The notes: generated by a model not told the origin, from the letters alone. Shown: positions 43,201-53,149, counted from the first letter of the stretch. The stretch: DNA of 64,000 nt from Bdellovibrionales bacterium (GCA_016714165.1 JADJNU010000001.1:2232001-2296000); one strand, 5' to 3'. Translations and numbers: made by a program.

Positions 43201-45850
43201 TTGCCAAATCTCGAGCAACGGCACCATCCTTGTTCGTGCGAATACCTGAAATTGTTTCTGGTCTATTGCTATCGGGAAGCTCCTTCACGGGATTTTCTTG
43301 ATTTTGGATTCGAACAAGCCCTGACCCAAATGAAAATCCATCAAACCCATCGAATCTCAAGTTTGTTGGTTCGAAGTAATATGATAAATCAACAGCAAGG
43401 TCCTTGGCTCCAACTCCATTGGCGTAACGAATGACCCCATTCACAGAAATAACCTTGGGTAAAACCAGAGGAGCCGTTGGAAAAGAGAGAACACCCGACA
43501 TCAGGGGAACCCTAAACTCGGCAACCTCAATTCCTCCGTTGGAATTGACTGCCACTTCGCTCTTTCCATTTGGTGCTAGTAAACGAATGTCGTAACGGCC
43601 TAACTTTACCGATCCATCATTTGGAACATTCCATGTGAACGAAGCTCGATCAGAATTCCAATTGAGGTCGAATTCATAAAAAAGCTTGTCATCATCAATA
43701 CTGACAAGTTTTGCATGTTTAGGAAGAGATTCCAAAGGAACACTGAGAAAGCCCTTTTCATTTGGCCATTTCGCGTGTATTTCGACGGGCACTTTTTGAC
43801 CGGGCTTGACGAGATTTACTCCTATGACGCCATGGTAAAACGGAGCATTCTCGATGATATCGTTGTAAAAATATTCAACGCCCGGAGCTCCAAGGGCATA
43901 GGAGCGAGAACTTGACCACGAGGAGTGAGTGAGCGTGAAATCATCAGATGTCTTGGCAACAGCATAAAAATGGTTCTTACTCAAATAGCTTGAATAGTTC
44001 TCGTTGGATCCACAATCGGATGCCCACTCTTGATTTTTCACGGTGGCGAGACCGTTCACATCAGATGTGGCACTAGACATCTTTTGTCCAAGGCAGTTGT
44101 AGATTTCAATCTGTGCATCTGGCACAGGGAGCCCATCTGACAATCGAGTGACCCAAACGAGAGAATTGCTATTTCCCACTTTAACGTGAGCCGCAAGATC
44201 TGTGACCTGAGCGAGAGTATATCGGGGGTTAAAATAGTATCCCTCTCCCATGTCTGCTCCTCTGAGCTTCTCGTAGGAGGGGCTGGAGACTTCAATGGCG
44301 TAGAAACCACCTACTTGTCCATTTCCGTTAGATGAAAAGGGAACTTGGATGAAGGTCCCTCTGTTTTTCTGGCCAGATAGAGTCATGTCCACTTGTGTAG
44401 ACTTAAACTTGATGAGTGGGCTCACATATTGGCTGGTCCTACGATAATCACCGCGAACCTCATAAGCACGAATGACATCAATGATGGTAGGAATGTCGCT
44501 GATCGGCTTCCAGTCAGCTTTGTTCTGTCCTGTTTTCCGAATAGAGATTTTCTGATTGAGATTCACAATGGCGACCGGAAGAGATAGTTTCCCGCCAGCT
44601 TTTCTTTCAAAAAAAGAAAGTGGCTGGGGTATTCTCATCATTTCGGCCATTGAACCAACGCGGACCCGAAATTTACTGTTATTTTCAGCTAATCGGCGAC
44701 CTTCAATATCTTTCAAATTGGAGGGAAGAACGACATTGGCGTCCGTTTCCGGCTCGACTTCGACTTCAAAGGAAATCGACTCAACGAGAGTGTCACTAAA
44801 TCGCGCCAAAATAGGAAGAGTTTCGCTTAAGCTGTTGATAGCTGTATTGAGCCATCCTTCGCCATCGCTTTGTGGAGTCACAGGCGTCGCCCGCACAGGC
44901 TTTTTATCTTTTGATTTGTATGGGATATACTCAATATAGGAATCCTTAATATCCGCCCATTTCACTTTTCCATTAAGCGAAACTACAATCGGAGACTTAG
45001 GTAAGCATGGAGTCCCTGTTGTCGTTGAACTGGTGCAACTGAGCTCAGCTTTAAAATTGCTTCTAACTTGAAATTTGCGATTAAACTTTTGCTCGGAAAC
45101 AATATTAGCTTTGTACCCGCTGGTCACATTTTGAATATTGACACTCACTTCAGATCCGGGAATCAACGAACGGTTGAGAGTTGCCAGCACCCAATTTCCG
45201 CTTTTGTATTCAGCTCCATAGAGATAATCGTTGGCTTTAAAATGAGCAAATAGCTCCTCAGCCTGCTCCTTTGGAACGGGGGAGAGATTCAATTTTTCAG
45301 CTGGGGCATTGCGACTAAGGTAACTCAAATAACCGCTCTGTTTTGAAAAGAATTGATCTCGATCTATGTCTCCATCAAAAACGACAAGGACAACAGGTTC
45401 TTTTTCCCGAAGTGCATTGTGAAAACCAGATGCGGGAATCACCTCCTTAACGTTTGGCCCAGCAACATAGAAGGAATAGTTGATCGTGCCAGATTTCCAA
45501 ACGCGCCCTTTGACAGACTGAAGTTCTTCCGTCTGAAAAACCTCACAGCTTGCTCCGCCAGGCAAGCGAGAACTTTCAAATTCGCGGCCGCTTTCAAAAT
45601 TATACGTCCATTTGGTATCGTTATCGGCCCAACTCGAGGATCCTTTCGACTCAGGAACACAATTGACTCTAAAGGCATCCTTTTTAACGATCCCTTCGGG
45701 AAAATTAATACGCAGTTGCGTGACTGATTCAGAAGTCTTTCCTATGGGAATAGGAATCGCACCTTGCATATCATTTGCGAGCGCCGAAAACGCTGAGATC
45801 GACAGCAGTGCGAAACCTAAAAGCCTACTAACATTTTTAGTTTTATCCAT
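39917..45850 (-). CDS. Alpha-2-macroglobulin family protein without thioester
   Basis: A 1,977-residue exported protein with signal peptide ending SALA. It has the domain plan of large bacterial alpha-2-macroglobulins: N-terminal MG-like domains, a middle region with LVWVTRLSDGLPVPDAQI and NKEKYEPREEVEVQVSVES (MG-type strands), and a conserved NVPLAIHHSYLQQIEKSGALNLSLN stretch before the helical domain. At the place where CxEQ normally lies the sequence reads ALDQIDKRIDQ, so the thioester is lost. Pairing with pbpC, divergent across 189 bases, matches the common pbpC/alpha-2-macroglobulin gene pair, in which the protein is thought to guard the periplasm when peptidoglycan is breached. Confidence 0.9.
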   Translation of the reverse strand: MDKTKNVSRLLGFALLSISAFSALANDMQGAIPIPIGKTSESVTQLRINFPEGIVKKDAFRVNCVPESKGSSSWADNDTKWTYNFESGREFESSRLPGGASCEVFQTEELQSVKGRVWKSGTINYSFYVAGPNVKEVIPASGFHNALREKEPVVLVVFDGDIDRDQFFSKQSGYLSYLSRNAPAEKLNLSPVPKEQAEELFAHFKANDYLYGAEYKSGNWVLATLNRSLIPGSEVSVNIQNVTSGYKANIVSEQKFNRKFQVRSNFKAELSCTSSTTTGTPCLPKSPIVVSLNGKVKWADIKDSYIEYIPYKSKDKKPVRATPVTPQSDGEGWLNTAINSLSETLPILARFSDTLVESISFEVEVEPETDANVVLPSNLKDIEGRRLAENNSKFRVRVGSMAEMMRIPQPLSFFERKAGGKLSLPVAIVNLNQKISIRKTGQNKADWKPISDIPTIIDVIRAYEVRGDYRRTSQYVSPLIKFKSTQVDMTLSGQKNRGTFIQVPFSSNGNGQVGGFYAIEVSSPSYEKLRGADMGEGYYFNPRYTLAQVTDLAAHVKVGNSNSLVWVTRLSDGLPVPDAQIEIYNCLGQKMSSATSDVNGLATVKNQEWASDCGSNENYSSYLSKNHFYAVAKTSDDFTLTHSSWSSSRSYALGAPGVEYFYNDIIENAPFYHGVIGVNLVKPGQKVPVEIHAKWPNEKGFLSVPLESLPKHAKLVSIDDDKLFYEFDLNWNSDRASFTWNVPNDGSVKLGRYDIRLLAPNGKSEVAVNSNGGIEVAEFRVPLMSGVLSFPTAPLVLPKVISVNGVIRYANGVGAKDLAVDLSYYFEPTNLRFDGFDGFSFGSGLVRIQNQENPVKELPDSNRPETISGIRTNKDGAVARDLASEVLGSGKTVGEILQTIDRPQRLVTRLRYQDQMGEYQTLSRGKDIFNAHSFIGSKLIGGDPAKAQLQVAVVDVNGKNITSGASVAVSLYSVESKVIGEELYGGLIKNTVERELKPLNYGGSCAVQGNMVCSIQKLKAGSYAFQTTDNGTKQSAHVLFKVDSSGRVYDEGDYYSEGDEDSQRQLPLALNKPLYKGGEKALVSFPAPFKQCSALVTVERSDVIDAYVSLNACERGSVEIPVDATLAPNAFVSVYAVSGRLSAIPVVLGELDLGRPNYRLGFANMKVDWNKYKAKVEVKTNKEKYEPREEVEVQVSVESDSGSLGTGSVTLVALEEKILQLKANDSYKILDAMMQLRSHDVVTVTPLERIETVSASDSADVLIGAAERARKGGDEGGDGSSSNELKRRIFDALVAFESNVPVVNGQAKIKFKTNDNLTRYKIFAIVSSTNNKFGLGEASYLTEKDTQSYSNIPSVAYSEDKIPLRVTLQNNTSKKQTYRAEVTSTAKDSSGNALETKSYSKIVSLEKANSVAVEVGEMTFPEGAERVEYLVRVYDETGKLVDSMSPEAQVVLPNVPLAIHHSYLQQIEKSGALNLSLNKEATALPNQGEINIALSSSLVGGALDQIDKRIDQNTFADFFIESRVYKALLKSSAKNPAQLKKALESLIGYVDSNGLVKYSPQAQRGDVWLTASIINVLQSQKWAMNYVPPSLTLAWKQAVTAVLNKTLSPDYVGKTPAHWIRAQSVMGVAAFAFGDQKLEDISRKVAGSILKTLATNKTAFGEVIENWNNGSLLDLWLFEVHALPESALASPRYVQLTNPSRLAYAGNSASLVGKPEFLWDAVYSDQTLETSKLLYGLARLKGDSSIARALAAGLVNASGSEWYGLRTMAWVAGGLRGFGSTYESEAVKGQSRIELVEERQSHQVDWDATSPMRVLNSPWKSDRESVVVSHSGLGYPWVSVQGLTAVPLTSALGQGLSLEKEVKNVTSGSSANYQPGDIIEVTLKISAASNTSHVALSDPIPSGSNILSEAYGFYSSGEKSYRGYKLYFEYLPQGKTIVKYQYQLNNPGTFKLPPTRAEGLYIPSIFGEVPNGTVVVK

Positions 45851-46039
45851 TTTTAAAAAACCTCGTTCGTGGTTTGCCTAATTGGAAATCAATTTCGTTT
45901 GGTCAACATTGTAGCGGCTATGCTTCGTTGATCGCTTATAGAATTGTCGGATTGCATTTTTTTCTTGGTAAAAAGTTGCTATTCAGAGGGACATTACTAA
46001 AAAATTCATATAAACTCGCACGCCAATGATGGGAAGGTC
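45851..46039. promoter_or_regulatory. Divergent promoter region of alpha-2-macroglobulin and pbpC
   Basis: A 189-base AT-rich gap between two divergent starts. Both promoters must lie here. CGAGG precedes the leftward start and GGAAGG precedes the pbpC ATG. I cannot assign -35/-10 boxes with confidence. Confidence 0.45.
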
Positions 46040-48277
46040 ATGAGACGTCGTAAGTTAAACATAATATTGTATTTAATGAGCGCTGCCATTCTGGCTCTGA
46101 TCGCGCTCGGCCTTCTTCTGACTCCTTCATTTTCGGGAGTTGTTCAACTTGCTGTAGGATCAGATCGAATTTTGCTTTCTCGCGATGGTGATCCTTTACA
46201 GATTTTGCGCACTGATTTTAGTCGGCGTCGACTGGGCTGGTATCCTCTCCGCTTATTTTCAGATGATATCCGACAGGCTGTTGTCCAAGCTGAAGATCAG
46301 CGTTTTTTTTCCCATATTGGATTTGATCTTCAGTCCCTTTTTCGAGCCTCAGCCGCTCTCTTTAAGGGCAATCGAGCTCAGGGTGCAAGCACCATCACAA
46401 TGCAACTCAGCGATCTCATTCAACCAGACGTCCTCATTAGTAATCGGCGTATTAAAAAGGGGTCTTGGTTTCATAAACTGCTGCAGATTGCTAGAGCTCC
46501 ATTTCTAGAATTAAAATGGAGTAAAAGCGAAATCCTGGAGGCATATCTCAATTTGATCCATCTGCGCGGGGAGTTTCAAGGGGTGCCGGCAGCAAGTTAT
46601 GCTTTTTTTGACAAGCATCCCGTTACACTCGATAAGCGCGAGTCCGTTGTTCTGGCGGCTTCTATATCGGGACCAAATCAGAGCTTTAAGGTCCTCGAAA
46701 GAAGAGCTTGTTCACTCATAAGACGGATCGGCGAAAGCTCTTCAGGCCGTTCAAACGACCCGAACAGCGAATGTGACAGTGATGAGTTGAGATCAGCTCT
46801 GGAATTGATGAGCCAAAAGCCAAAAGGCTCAATCCCCATGCCAAATGAGGCGCCACATCTAGCTCGACGACTTTTCCGAGATCATCCCACAGAAATGATC
46901 GTGCATTCAAGTATAGACCGGAAGTTGCAGCGAGAGGTCTCTGCAATCTTGGAAAGGCAGATTGCCCGGCTTCAGGGCAAGAACGTTCGCGACGCAGCAG
47001 CGATCGTGGTAGAAAACCTAAGTGGTAAAGTCATTGCTTATGTTGGGGCTATCAAAAGTTCTCTGAGTCCTCATGTCGATGGGATTCAATCACCTCGTCA
47101 GGCGGGCTCGACACTAAAACCATTTATTTACGCCAAAGCGCTCGACAGCAGGATTTTGACCTCAGCTTCTGTTTTAGTGGATGATGCGACAACCATATCT
47201 TGGGGAGGATATGTTTATCGGCCCATTAATTACAATCGAACTTTTTATGGCGATGTCTCTGTGAGGGAAGCTCTGGGCTCTTCGCTCAATGTCCCAGCAG
47301 TCAAAGTTGCCACAATTCTAGGACTTGAAAAGACCTACGGAATATTAAAGAGTCTTCAATTTTCCACGCTGAAAGAAGCCGATTTTTATGGCGCTTCAAT
47401 GGTGCTCGGAGCTGTGGATGTACGGCTAGATGAACTAACAAATGCCTACCGAACAATGGCTAACGGTGGCGCTTGGTCAGATCTCGATTTCACTGAGAGA
47501 AAGGTGGAAACAGAGAATTGGAACAATCCTAACGCCATTACTCCTCGAAACAATGATAAGGAAAAGGTCGGAGGATTATCTCCTTCATCCACGATGTCCA
47601 AAGAGGCCGCCTTTATTGTTTCAAATATCCTTTCTGATGCCAATGCTCGGTCTATTGGTTTTGGATGGGAAAGTCCCCTTGAGACTTCTTTTTGGACTGC
47701 GGTGAAAACTGGAACAAGCAAGGATTATCGAGACAATTGGTGCGTGGGCTCAAGCGAGCGCTACACAGTCGGAGTTTGGACGGGAAATTTTGACGCTCAA
47801 GCAATGGACGAAGTAAGCGGAGTTTCTGGAGCGGCCCCTTCATGGCAGGAGATCATGGAGCACTTGCACAAAGATGAACCGAGTAAAGCACCTCAACTTC
47901 CAAGTAGCCTAGTCACTCAAAAGATTCGTCATCATTGGAAGAGCAATTCCCAAACTGAATTCTTTATTAAAGGCACTGAGCCTTTGGCCGAAGTGATAGA
48001 GCTTGCTCCTGAAAAGCGCGTCCAATTTGTATTTCCTGCGGAAGGGTCAACCCTTATCAAGGATCCAAAGATTTCTGATAGCCGCATTGCTTTGTACGTC
48101 CGATTTAAAGGGGAAATTCCTGAAAACAGCCTACTGAAATTGAACGGGAATATTTTGGGTCAGGCGATGAGTCCCTTTAAAATTGAGAAACCCGAAACGG
48201 GTCATCATCAAATGATGATCATTTCACCGCTAGGAGAGACAGTTGCAAAAGTTAATTTTTTGATCAAGGGAGGATAA
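46040..48277 (+). CDS. pbpC: Penicillin-binding protein 1C
   Basis: A 745-residue bifunctional peptidoglycan synthase. One N-terminal membrane helix (about 6-30) is followed by the glycosyltransferase domain with catalytic Glu in QAEDQRFFSH and GASTITMQL. The transpeptidase has the SxxK site in AGSTLKPFIYAKAL, SLN in SSLNVPAVK, and KTGTSKDYRDNW. The C-terminal ~90 residues form the small BiPBP_C domain found only in PbpC. It is divergent from the alpha-2-macroglobulin gene. Confidence 0.95.
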   Translation: MRRRKLNIILYLMSAAILALIALGLLLTPSFSGVVQLAVGSDRILLSRDGDPLQILRTDFSRRRLGWYPLRLFSDDIRQAVVQAEDQRFFSHIGFDLQSLFRASAALFKGNRAQGASTITMQLSDLIQPDVLISNRRIKKGSWFHKLLQIARAPFLELKWSKSEILEAYLNLIHLRGEFQGVPAASYAFFDKHPVTLDKRESVVLAASISGPNQSFKVLERRACSLIRRIGESSSGRSNDPNSECDSDELRSALELMSQKPKGSIPMPNEAPHLARRLFRDHPTEMIVHSSIDRKLQREVSAILERQIARLQGKNVRDAAAIVVENLSGKVIAYVGAIKSSLSPHVDGIQSPRQAGSTLKPFIYAKALDSRILTSASVLVDDATTISWGGYVYRPINYNRTFYGDVSVREALGSSLNVPAVKVATILGLEKTYGILKSLQFSTLKEADFYGASMVLGAVDVRLDELTNAYRTMANGGAWSDLDFTERKVETENWNNPNAITPRNNDKEKVGGLSPSSTMSKEAAFIVSNILSDANARSIGFGWESPLETSFWTAVKTGTSKDYRDNWCVGSSERYTVGVWTGNFDAQAMDEVSGVSGAAPSWQEIMEHLHKDEPSKAPQLPSSLVTQKIRHHWKSNSQTEFFIKGTEPLAEVIELAPEKRVQFVFPAEGSTLIKDPKISDSRIALYVRFKGEIPENSLLKLNGNILGQAMSPFKIEKPETGHHQMMIISPLGETVAKVNFLIKGG

Positions 48278-48374
48278 TCAGTTGGCCTCTCAAATTGGCA
48301 ATTGCTCTGGCCTCCTCGTCGGGACAAGGAAAAATATATGGGATATATAGGGAGCATGGGATTGGATTTTTTAA

Positions 48375-50855
48375 ATGGATTTTAAAAATTGGACCATTTA
48401 TAAATTTGGAGGTACCAGCCTTGGCACAACTGAGTGCTTTGCGAATATAGTTAGCTGGGTCCCGGTTGAATCAAAGGGCCGTACTGCCTTGGTTGTTTCA
48501 GCCATGGCGGGAGTCACAAGCCGTCTGATCGAGTTATTGACCTTGGCAAAATCCCGCGGCGAAATCTATAAGGATAAACTGCAAGCCATTCAGAATGACC
48601 ATCTTGAAGTGGTTGACAGGCTTTTGGTTTCTCCTGAAAACAAGAAATTCCTGAGCGAAGTAATCACACATGATGTTAAGGATATTTCGGATCTGCTGCA
48701 CGCGAGCTTTCTCTCCCAGAGTTATTCCGAGCATATTTTGGATTTGGTGTCGGGATACGGCGAACTTTGGTCGGCTCAAATACTGACATCGGCGCTACAG
48801 GAAGCTCAACTCAGCGTTGCCTTTTTGGATGCACGAAAGGTGTTGTTTGTTTGTGATAGTGAGAATGGTCCTGTCGTGGACTGGGAGATTTCGCAAGCGA
48901 AAATGGATAGCTGGATCAATCAGTTCAATAATCCTTTTTTGGTTGTCACTGGTTTTGTTGCGTCAAATTTGGATGGGATTCCAACAACATTAAAGCGAAA
49001 TGGCAGCGACTTTTCGGCCGCTATTTTTGGTGTTTTGCTGGGGGCAAGGGAGATCATTATCTGGAAAGACGTCGATGGTGTTCTCAGCGCAGATCCCAAA
49101 CGCGTTCCTGATGCGGTCGTCTTAAATGAAATGAGCTATAATGAGGCAAGTGAGTTGGCCTATTTTGGAGCTAAAGTTATTCACCCAAAAACTCTGGCTC
49201 CCGCAATTCGCCATCAAATTCCTATTCGTATTCGCAATTCCTTCAATCTCGAGATGCCTGGAACATTGATTCATTCAAAATCCTCTTCGACCTTTCCTGT
49301 GAAGGGTTTCTCCACGATCGAAAATGTCGCTCTCATTAATGTGGAGGGCACGGGAATGCTTGGAGTCCCGGGAGTGGCGAGTCGTCTGTTCGGCGCACTT
49401 CGCGAAGTGAAGATCTCCGTTATCATGATTTCCCAAGCGAGTTCTGAACACTCCATTTGTTTTGTCGTTCCCCAAGCGCAGGCCGCCGACGCATCAACGG
49501 CCGCAAACAAGGCCTTTCACGCAGAAAGACTCCAAGGCTTTGTGCAAAAAATCGATATTCAGGAGAAGTGCTGTGTGTTGGCAGCGGTCGGAGATAATAT
49601 GGCTTATCATCCTGGAACCGCTGGCAAGTTTTTTTCCGCCTTGGGCGAGGCAAAGGTAAATGTGAAAGCCATAGCCCAAGGCTCCTCTGAACGAAATATC
49701 TCTATTGTAATTGACCAGGCAGATGCAACGCGAGGACTTCAAGCTGTCCACTCGGCCTTCTATTTATCGAGGCAAACCGTTTCTATTGGATTGATTGGTC
49801 CCGGCCAAGTTGGTGCTACTCTTCTGCAACAATTGGCGAGTCAGACCGATCTATTGCATGATCGCTTAGGTGTCGATTTCCGTCTCCGGGCAATCGCCAA
49901 TACAACCAAAATGCTTCTTTCGCAAAAACCTATCGACTTGAATCACTGGCAGGAGATCTTTCAAGAGAATCACCAAGCCTTTGATTTGGAAAAATTTCTC
50001 CAGCACATTCGATCTGATTCAATTCCTCACGCAGCTTTGGTGGATTGTACGGCTAGCTCAACTGTCTCAGAAAGCTATCCGACGGTCTTCGAGCGGGGAA
50101 TCCACATCGTGACCCCTAATAAAAAAGCAAACTCCGGACCACTCGAACTCTATTATAAAATTAGAGAGGCCGCTAAGAAAAATCACGTTCACTATCTTTA
50201 CGAAGGGACCGTGGGAGCAGGGCTGCCTCTGATTAACACTTGTCGGGAATTTGTTCAGACGGGTGATAAGGTCTTCGAGATAGAAGGGATATTTTCTGGC
50301 ACTCTCTCTTATCTCTTTAACCTTTACGATGGATCAAAGCCCTTTTCGGAATTAGTTTTGGAGGCTCGCTCTAAGGGTTATACAGAGCCTGATCCGCGCG
50401 ATGATTTGTCGGGAACAGATGTCGCAAGAAAATTGGTCATCCTCGGGCGAGAAGCCCAGTTTCGTCTGAATATCGAAGATGTGGACATTCAGAATCTGAT
50501 ACCTCTGGCACTTCGCGCCGTTGATCTTGATGAATTTATGGTGAAATTAGCTGAATATGACTCAGAGATGGACCAGAAGATCAAGGCATCTTCCCAAAAG
50601 GGCGAGGTGCTAAGGTATGTGGGCCGCGTGGATTCTCAAAATCGAGCAGAAGTTGTTCTGAGATCCGTGCCTCAAGAACATGCCTTTGGAAGAATAACTG
50701 GGACAGATAATATTGTGGCATTCAAAACCAGACGATACTACGACCAGCCTCTGATCGTACAGGGCCCAGGAGCGGGGCCAGAAGTCACCGCTGGCGGAGT
50801 CTTTGCCGATCTTCTTAAATTGGCCTATTACCTTGGAGCACCCTCACAGCTATGA
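48375..50855 (+). CDS. thrA: Bifunctional aspartokinase / homoserine dehydrogenase
   Basis: An 826-residue fusion. The N-terminal aspartokinase has KFGGTSLGT and the NGSDFSAAIFG site; two ACT regions (about 320-460) follow and probably give threonine feedback; homoserine dehydrogenase begins near residue 470 with SIGLIGPGQVGATLL and has YEGTVGAGLPLI and DPRDDLSGTDVARK. It performs the first and third steps from aspartate to threonine. The ribosome site is weak. No leader peptide rich in Thr/Ile codons was found upstream. Its TGA overlaps thrB as ATGA. Confidence 0.95.
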   Translation: MDFKNWTIYKFGGTSLGTTECFANIVSWVPVESKGRTALVVSAMAGVTSRLIELLTLAKSRGEIYKDKLQAIQNDHLEVVDRLLVSPENKKFLSEVITHDVKDISDLLHASFLSQSYSEHILDLVSGYGELWSAQILTSALQEAQLSVAFLDARKVLFVCDSENGPVVDWEISQAKMDSWINQFNNPFLVVTGFVASNLDGIPTTLKRNGSDFSAAIFGVLLGAREIIIWKDVDGVLSADPKRVPDAVVLNEMSYNEASELAYFGAKVIHPKTLAPAIRHQIPIRIRNSFNLEMPGTLIHSKSSSTFPVKGFSTIENVALINVEGTGMLGVPGVASRLFGALREVKISVIMISQASSEHSICFVVPQAQAADASTAANKAFHAERLQGFVQKIDIQEKCCVLAAVGDNMAYHPGTAGKFFSALGEAKVNVKAIAQGSSERNISIVIDQADATRGLQAVHSAFYLSRQTVSIGLIGPGQVGATLLQQLASQTDLLHDRLGVDFRLRAIANTTKMLLSQKPIDLNHWQEIFQENHQAFDLEKFLQHIRSDSIPHAALVDCTASSTVSESYPTVFERGIHIVTPNKKANSGPLELYYKIREAAKKNHVHYLYEGTVGAGLPLINTCREFVQTGDKVFEIEGIFSGTLSYLFNLYDGSKPFSELVLEARSKGYTEPDPRDDLSGTDVARKLVILGREAQFRLNIEDVDIQNLIPLALRAVDLDEFMVKLAEYDSEMDQKIKASSQKGEVLRYVGRVDSQNRAEVVLRSVPQEHAFGRITGTDNIVAFKTRRYYDQPLIVQGPGAGPEVTAGGVFADLLKLAYYLGAPSQL

Positions 50856-51832
50856 GTACGATTAATAGAGGATTACGAAATAATAGAAGTATTCGCAATA
50901 ATCCCAGGAAAAGTCTCGCCGCCTTCGCTCCAGCGACGGTGGGAAATGTTGCTGTTGGATTTGACATTCTCGGATTTGCGATTCAGGGAGTGGGCGACCA
51001 CGTACGAGTGGAGAAAATATCCGAACCAAAAGTTGAGATCGCGAGCATAGAAGGTGTTGTCACGGAACTCCCATTCGATCCTTTACAGAACACAGCTTCT
51101 CGATCTTTAATGAAAATGAGAGAGAAATTAGATCTCCCCTACGGGTTTCGGATTTCTATCAAAAAGGGGATTCCGCTTGCTTCGGGAATGGGTGGTTCGG
51201 CAGCTTCAGCAGTGGGAGCTGTGGTTGCGGCCAATGGTCTTTTAAGCAAACCTTTGAAGGTCGCAAATCTTTTGGAGTTTGCACTGGCTGGCGAAAATCT
51301 CACTTCAAGTCAAGATTCTCATGCCGACAATATTGCTCCCTGTTTATTTGGCGGACTCCAGCTCACAAGTGGAGCGCGCCGTCTGAGCTCTATCCCCTGC
51401 CCGCAATCGATCCTCTGTGTTCTTGTCCATCCAGATATTCAAATCGAGACCAAGGCAGCACGTTCTCTCTTGAAATCTGAAATTTCACTTAGACAACATG
51501 TTTTGCAAAGTGCTAGATTGGCGGGCTTTTTGGTAGGTTGTATAAATAATGACATGGATCTCATTCAGGAAAGTATGTGTGACATTATTATTGAACCACA
51601 AAGGGAGAAATTGATCCCCGGGTTTCAGGAGGTAAAGTCTGCCGCCATTTTGGCCGGAGCTTTAGGAGTCTCCATTTCGGGATCGGGCCCTAGTGTATTT
51701 GCTTGGGTGAATGGCCCATCGAAGGCGAAAAAAGTGAAAGTGGCAATGGAGATGGCTTTTGCAGCGAAGGGACTTACCAGCACGAGTTGGATTTCACGTA
51801 TTTCAAAGAGAGGAGCTCAGATTTCCAAGTGA
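50852..51832 (+). CDS. thrB: Homoserine kinase
   Basis: A 326-residue GHMP kinase. The ATP-binding loop is PLASGMGGSAASAVGAV; FAPATVGNVAVGFDILGFA near the N-terminus and ISGSGPSVFAW near the C-terminus are further family motifs. It phosphorylates homoserine. Start overlaps thrA (ATGA) and its TGA overlaps thrC (GTGA). Confidence 0.95.
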   Translation: MSTINRGLRNNRSIRNNPRKSLAAFAPATVGNVAVGFDILGFAIQGVGDHVRVEKISEPKVEIASIEGVVTELPFDPLQNTASRSLMKMREKLDLPYGFRISIKKGIPLASGMGGSAASAVGAVVAANGLLSKPLKVANLLEFALAGENLTSSQDSHADNIAPCLFGGLQLTSGARRLSSIPCPQSILCVLVHPDIQIETKAARSLLKSEISLRQHVLQSARLAGFLVGCINNDMDLIQESMCDIIIEPQREKLIPGFQEVKSAAILAGALGVSISGSGPSVFAWVNGPSKAKKVKVAMEMAFAAKGLTSTSWISRISKRGAQISK

Positions 51833-53136
51833 AGTTTATCAGCACACGTCATCAGGCAAATTCTTTGCCCTTCTCAGAAACGCTCCTTCATGGCATTGCA
51901 CCTGATGGCGGTCTTTACGTTCCCGAGTCAATTCCGGTTTTTGATTTGAATCTTCTTAAGAGAGATGAAGCCAAGTCTTTATTTCCCAGATTTGCTGTGG
52001 ATATTCTCAGGCCCTTTTTAAAAGGCGATCTCCTCGAAGAATCTCTTGAAAGCATCTGCCAAGAGGCTTTCAATTTTCCTGTACCTTTTTTAGAACTTGA
52101 TTCTGAAACCTCAGTTCTTGAACTTTTTCATGGACCGACAGCGGCATTCAAAGATTTTGGAGCGAGATTTCTTGCCTCCTCTCTCAGTCGTTTGGCTCTC
52201 CAGCGGAGAATCTCTTTTCATATTTTAGTCGCAACATCCGGCGATACCGGCGGAGCCGTTGCATCGGCTTTTTTTCAAAGACCAAACACTCACGTCACAG
52301 TGCTCTTTCCAAAGGGGCGAATTTCGTCTCTTCAGGAGAAGCAAATCACCGTTTGGGGCGAAAATGTGTCGGCACTTGCTGTCAATGGCAGCTTTGATGA
52401 CTGCCAAAGACTCGTAAAAGAGATGCTCTCTGAAGCAGACTCATTAGCTGCTAAGCTTGCACTGACCTCTGCCAATAGCATCAGTCTTGGGCGACTCCTG
52501 CCCCAAATACTCTATTACGCCTCGTCCAGTCTTGAACATCTTCATCGATATGGATATGAGGGCAATTACATTATTCCATCGGGAAATCTTGGTAACGCAA
52601 TGGGTGCTTTTTATGCGCGAAAAATGGGGTTTCCACTGGGGAAGATTGTTCTCGTCCAAAATGCCAATTGTCCGCTTGTTGACTATTTAAGAAATGATAT
52701 TTGGGCTACCAGGCCGTCTATTCCAACTTTGGCAAATGCCATGGACGTTGGCAATCCGAGCAACATCGAGAGGTTGAATCATCTGTTTCCCACGAGAAGA
52801 GAAGTTCTATCGGCATTTGAGGCCTTTTCAGTCAGTGACGTCGAAATTCGGGAGTCCATTCGCCAAGGATTTAATAAATGGGGACAAATATGGTGTCCCC
52901 ATACGGCCACTGCTGCGTGGATTCGTCTTAACCAGCAGAAGCAAGGACGCTGGATCATAATTGCCACTGCCCATCCCTCAAAATTTTCAGAAACTGTGGA
53001 GCCTTTGCTAGGTCGCAAGATTCCTCTTCCACCCTCTTTGGCTGAGATATATAGTCGTCCTTCTCTTTTTCAGGAGATTGAACCAGAGTTGAAGGCCCTC
53101 CAAGCGAAAATAAAGCAAACCCACTCATTTTTTTAA
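51829..53136 (+). CDS. thrC: Threonine synthase
   Basis: About 435 residues starting at GTG 51829 (reads VKFISTRHQANSLPF); the frame open from 51703 overlaps thrB and is not used. The PLP lysine lies in HGPTAAFKDFGARFL, ATSGDTGGAVASAF is the phosphate-binding loop, and PSGNLGNAMGAFYA is also conserved. It makes threonine from phosphohomoserine and ends the thr operon. Confidence 0.95.
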   Translation: MKFISTRHQANSLPFSETLLHGIAPDGGLYVPESIPVFDLNLLKRDEAKSLFPRFAVDILRPFLKGDLLEESLESICQEAFNFPVPFLELDSETSVLELFHGPTAAFKDFGARFLASSLSRLALQRRISFHILVATSGDTGGAVASAFFQRPNTHVTVLFPKGRISSLQEKQITVWGENVSALAVNGSFDDCQRLVKEMLSEADSLAAKLALTSANSISLGRLLPQILYYASSSLEHLHRYGYEGNYIIPSGNLGNAMGAFYARKMGFPLGKIVLVQNANCPLVDYLRNDIWATRPSIPTLANAMDVGNPSNIERLNHLFPTRREVLSAFEAFSVSDVEIRESIRQGFNKWGQIWCPHTATAAWIRLNQQKQGRWIIIATAHPSKFSETVEPLLGRKIPLPPSLAEIYSRPSLFQEIEPELKALQAKIKQTHSFF

Positions 53137-53149
53137 CGGCAGGTTTTGA

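Noticed and set aside
48278..48374. Threonine attenuator or riboswitch before thrA
   Set aside because: The 97-base leader has no Thr/Ile-rich leader peptide and no recognisable riboswitch core.
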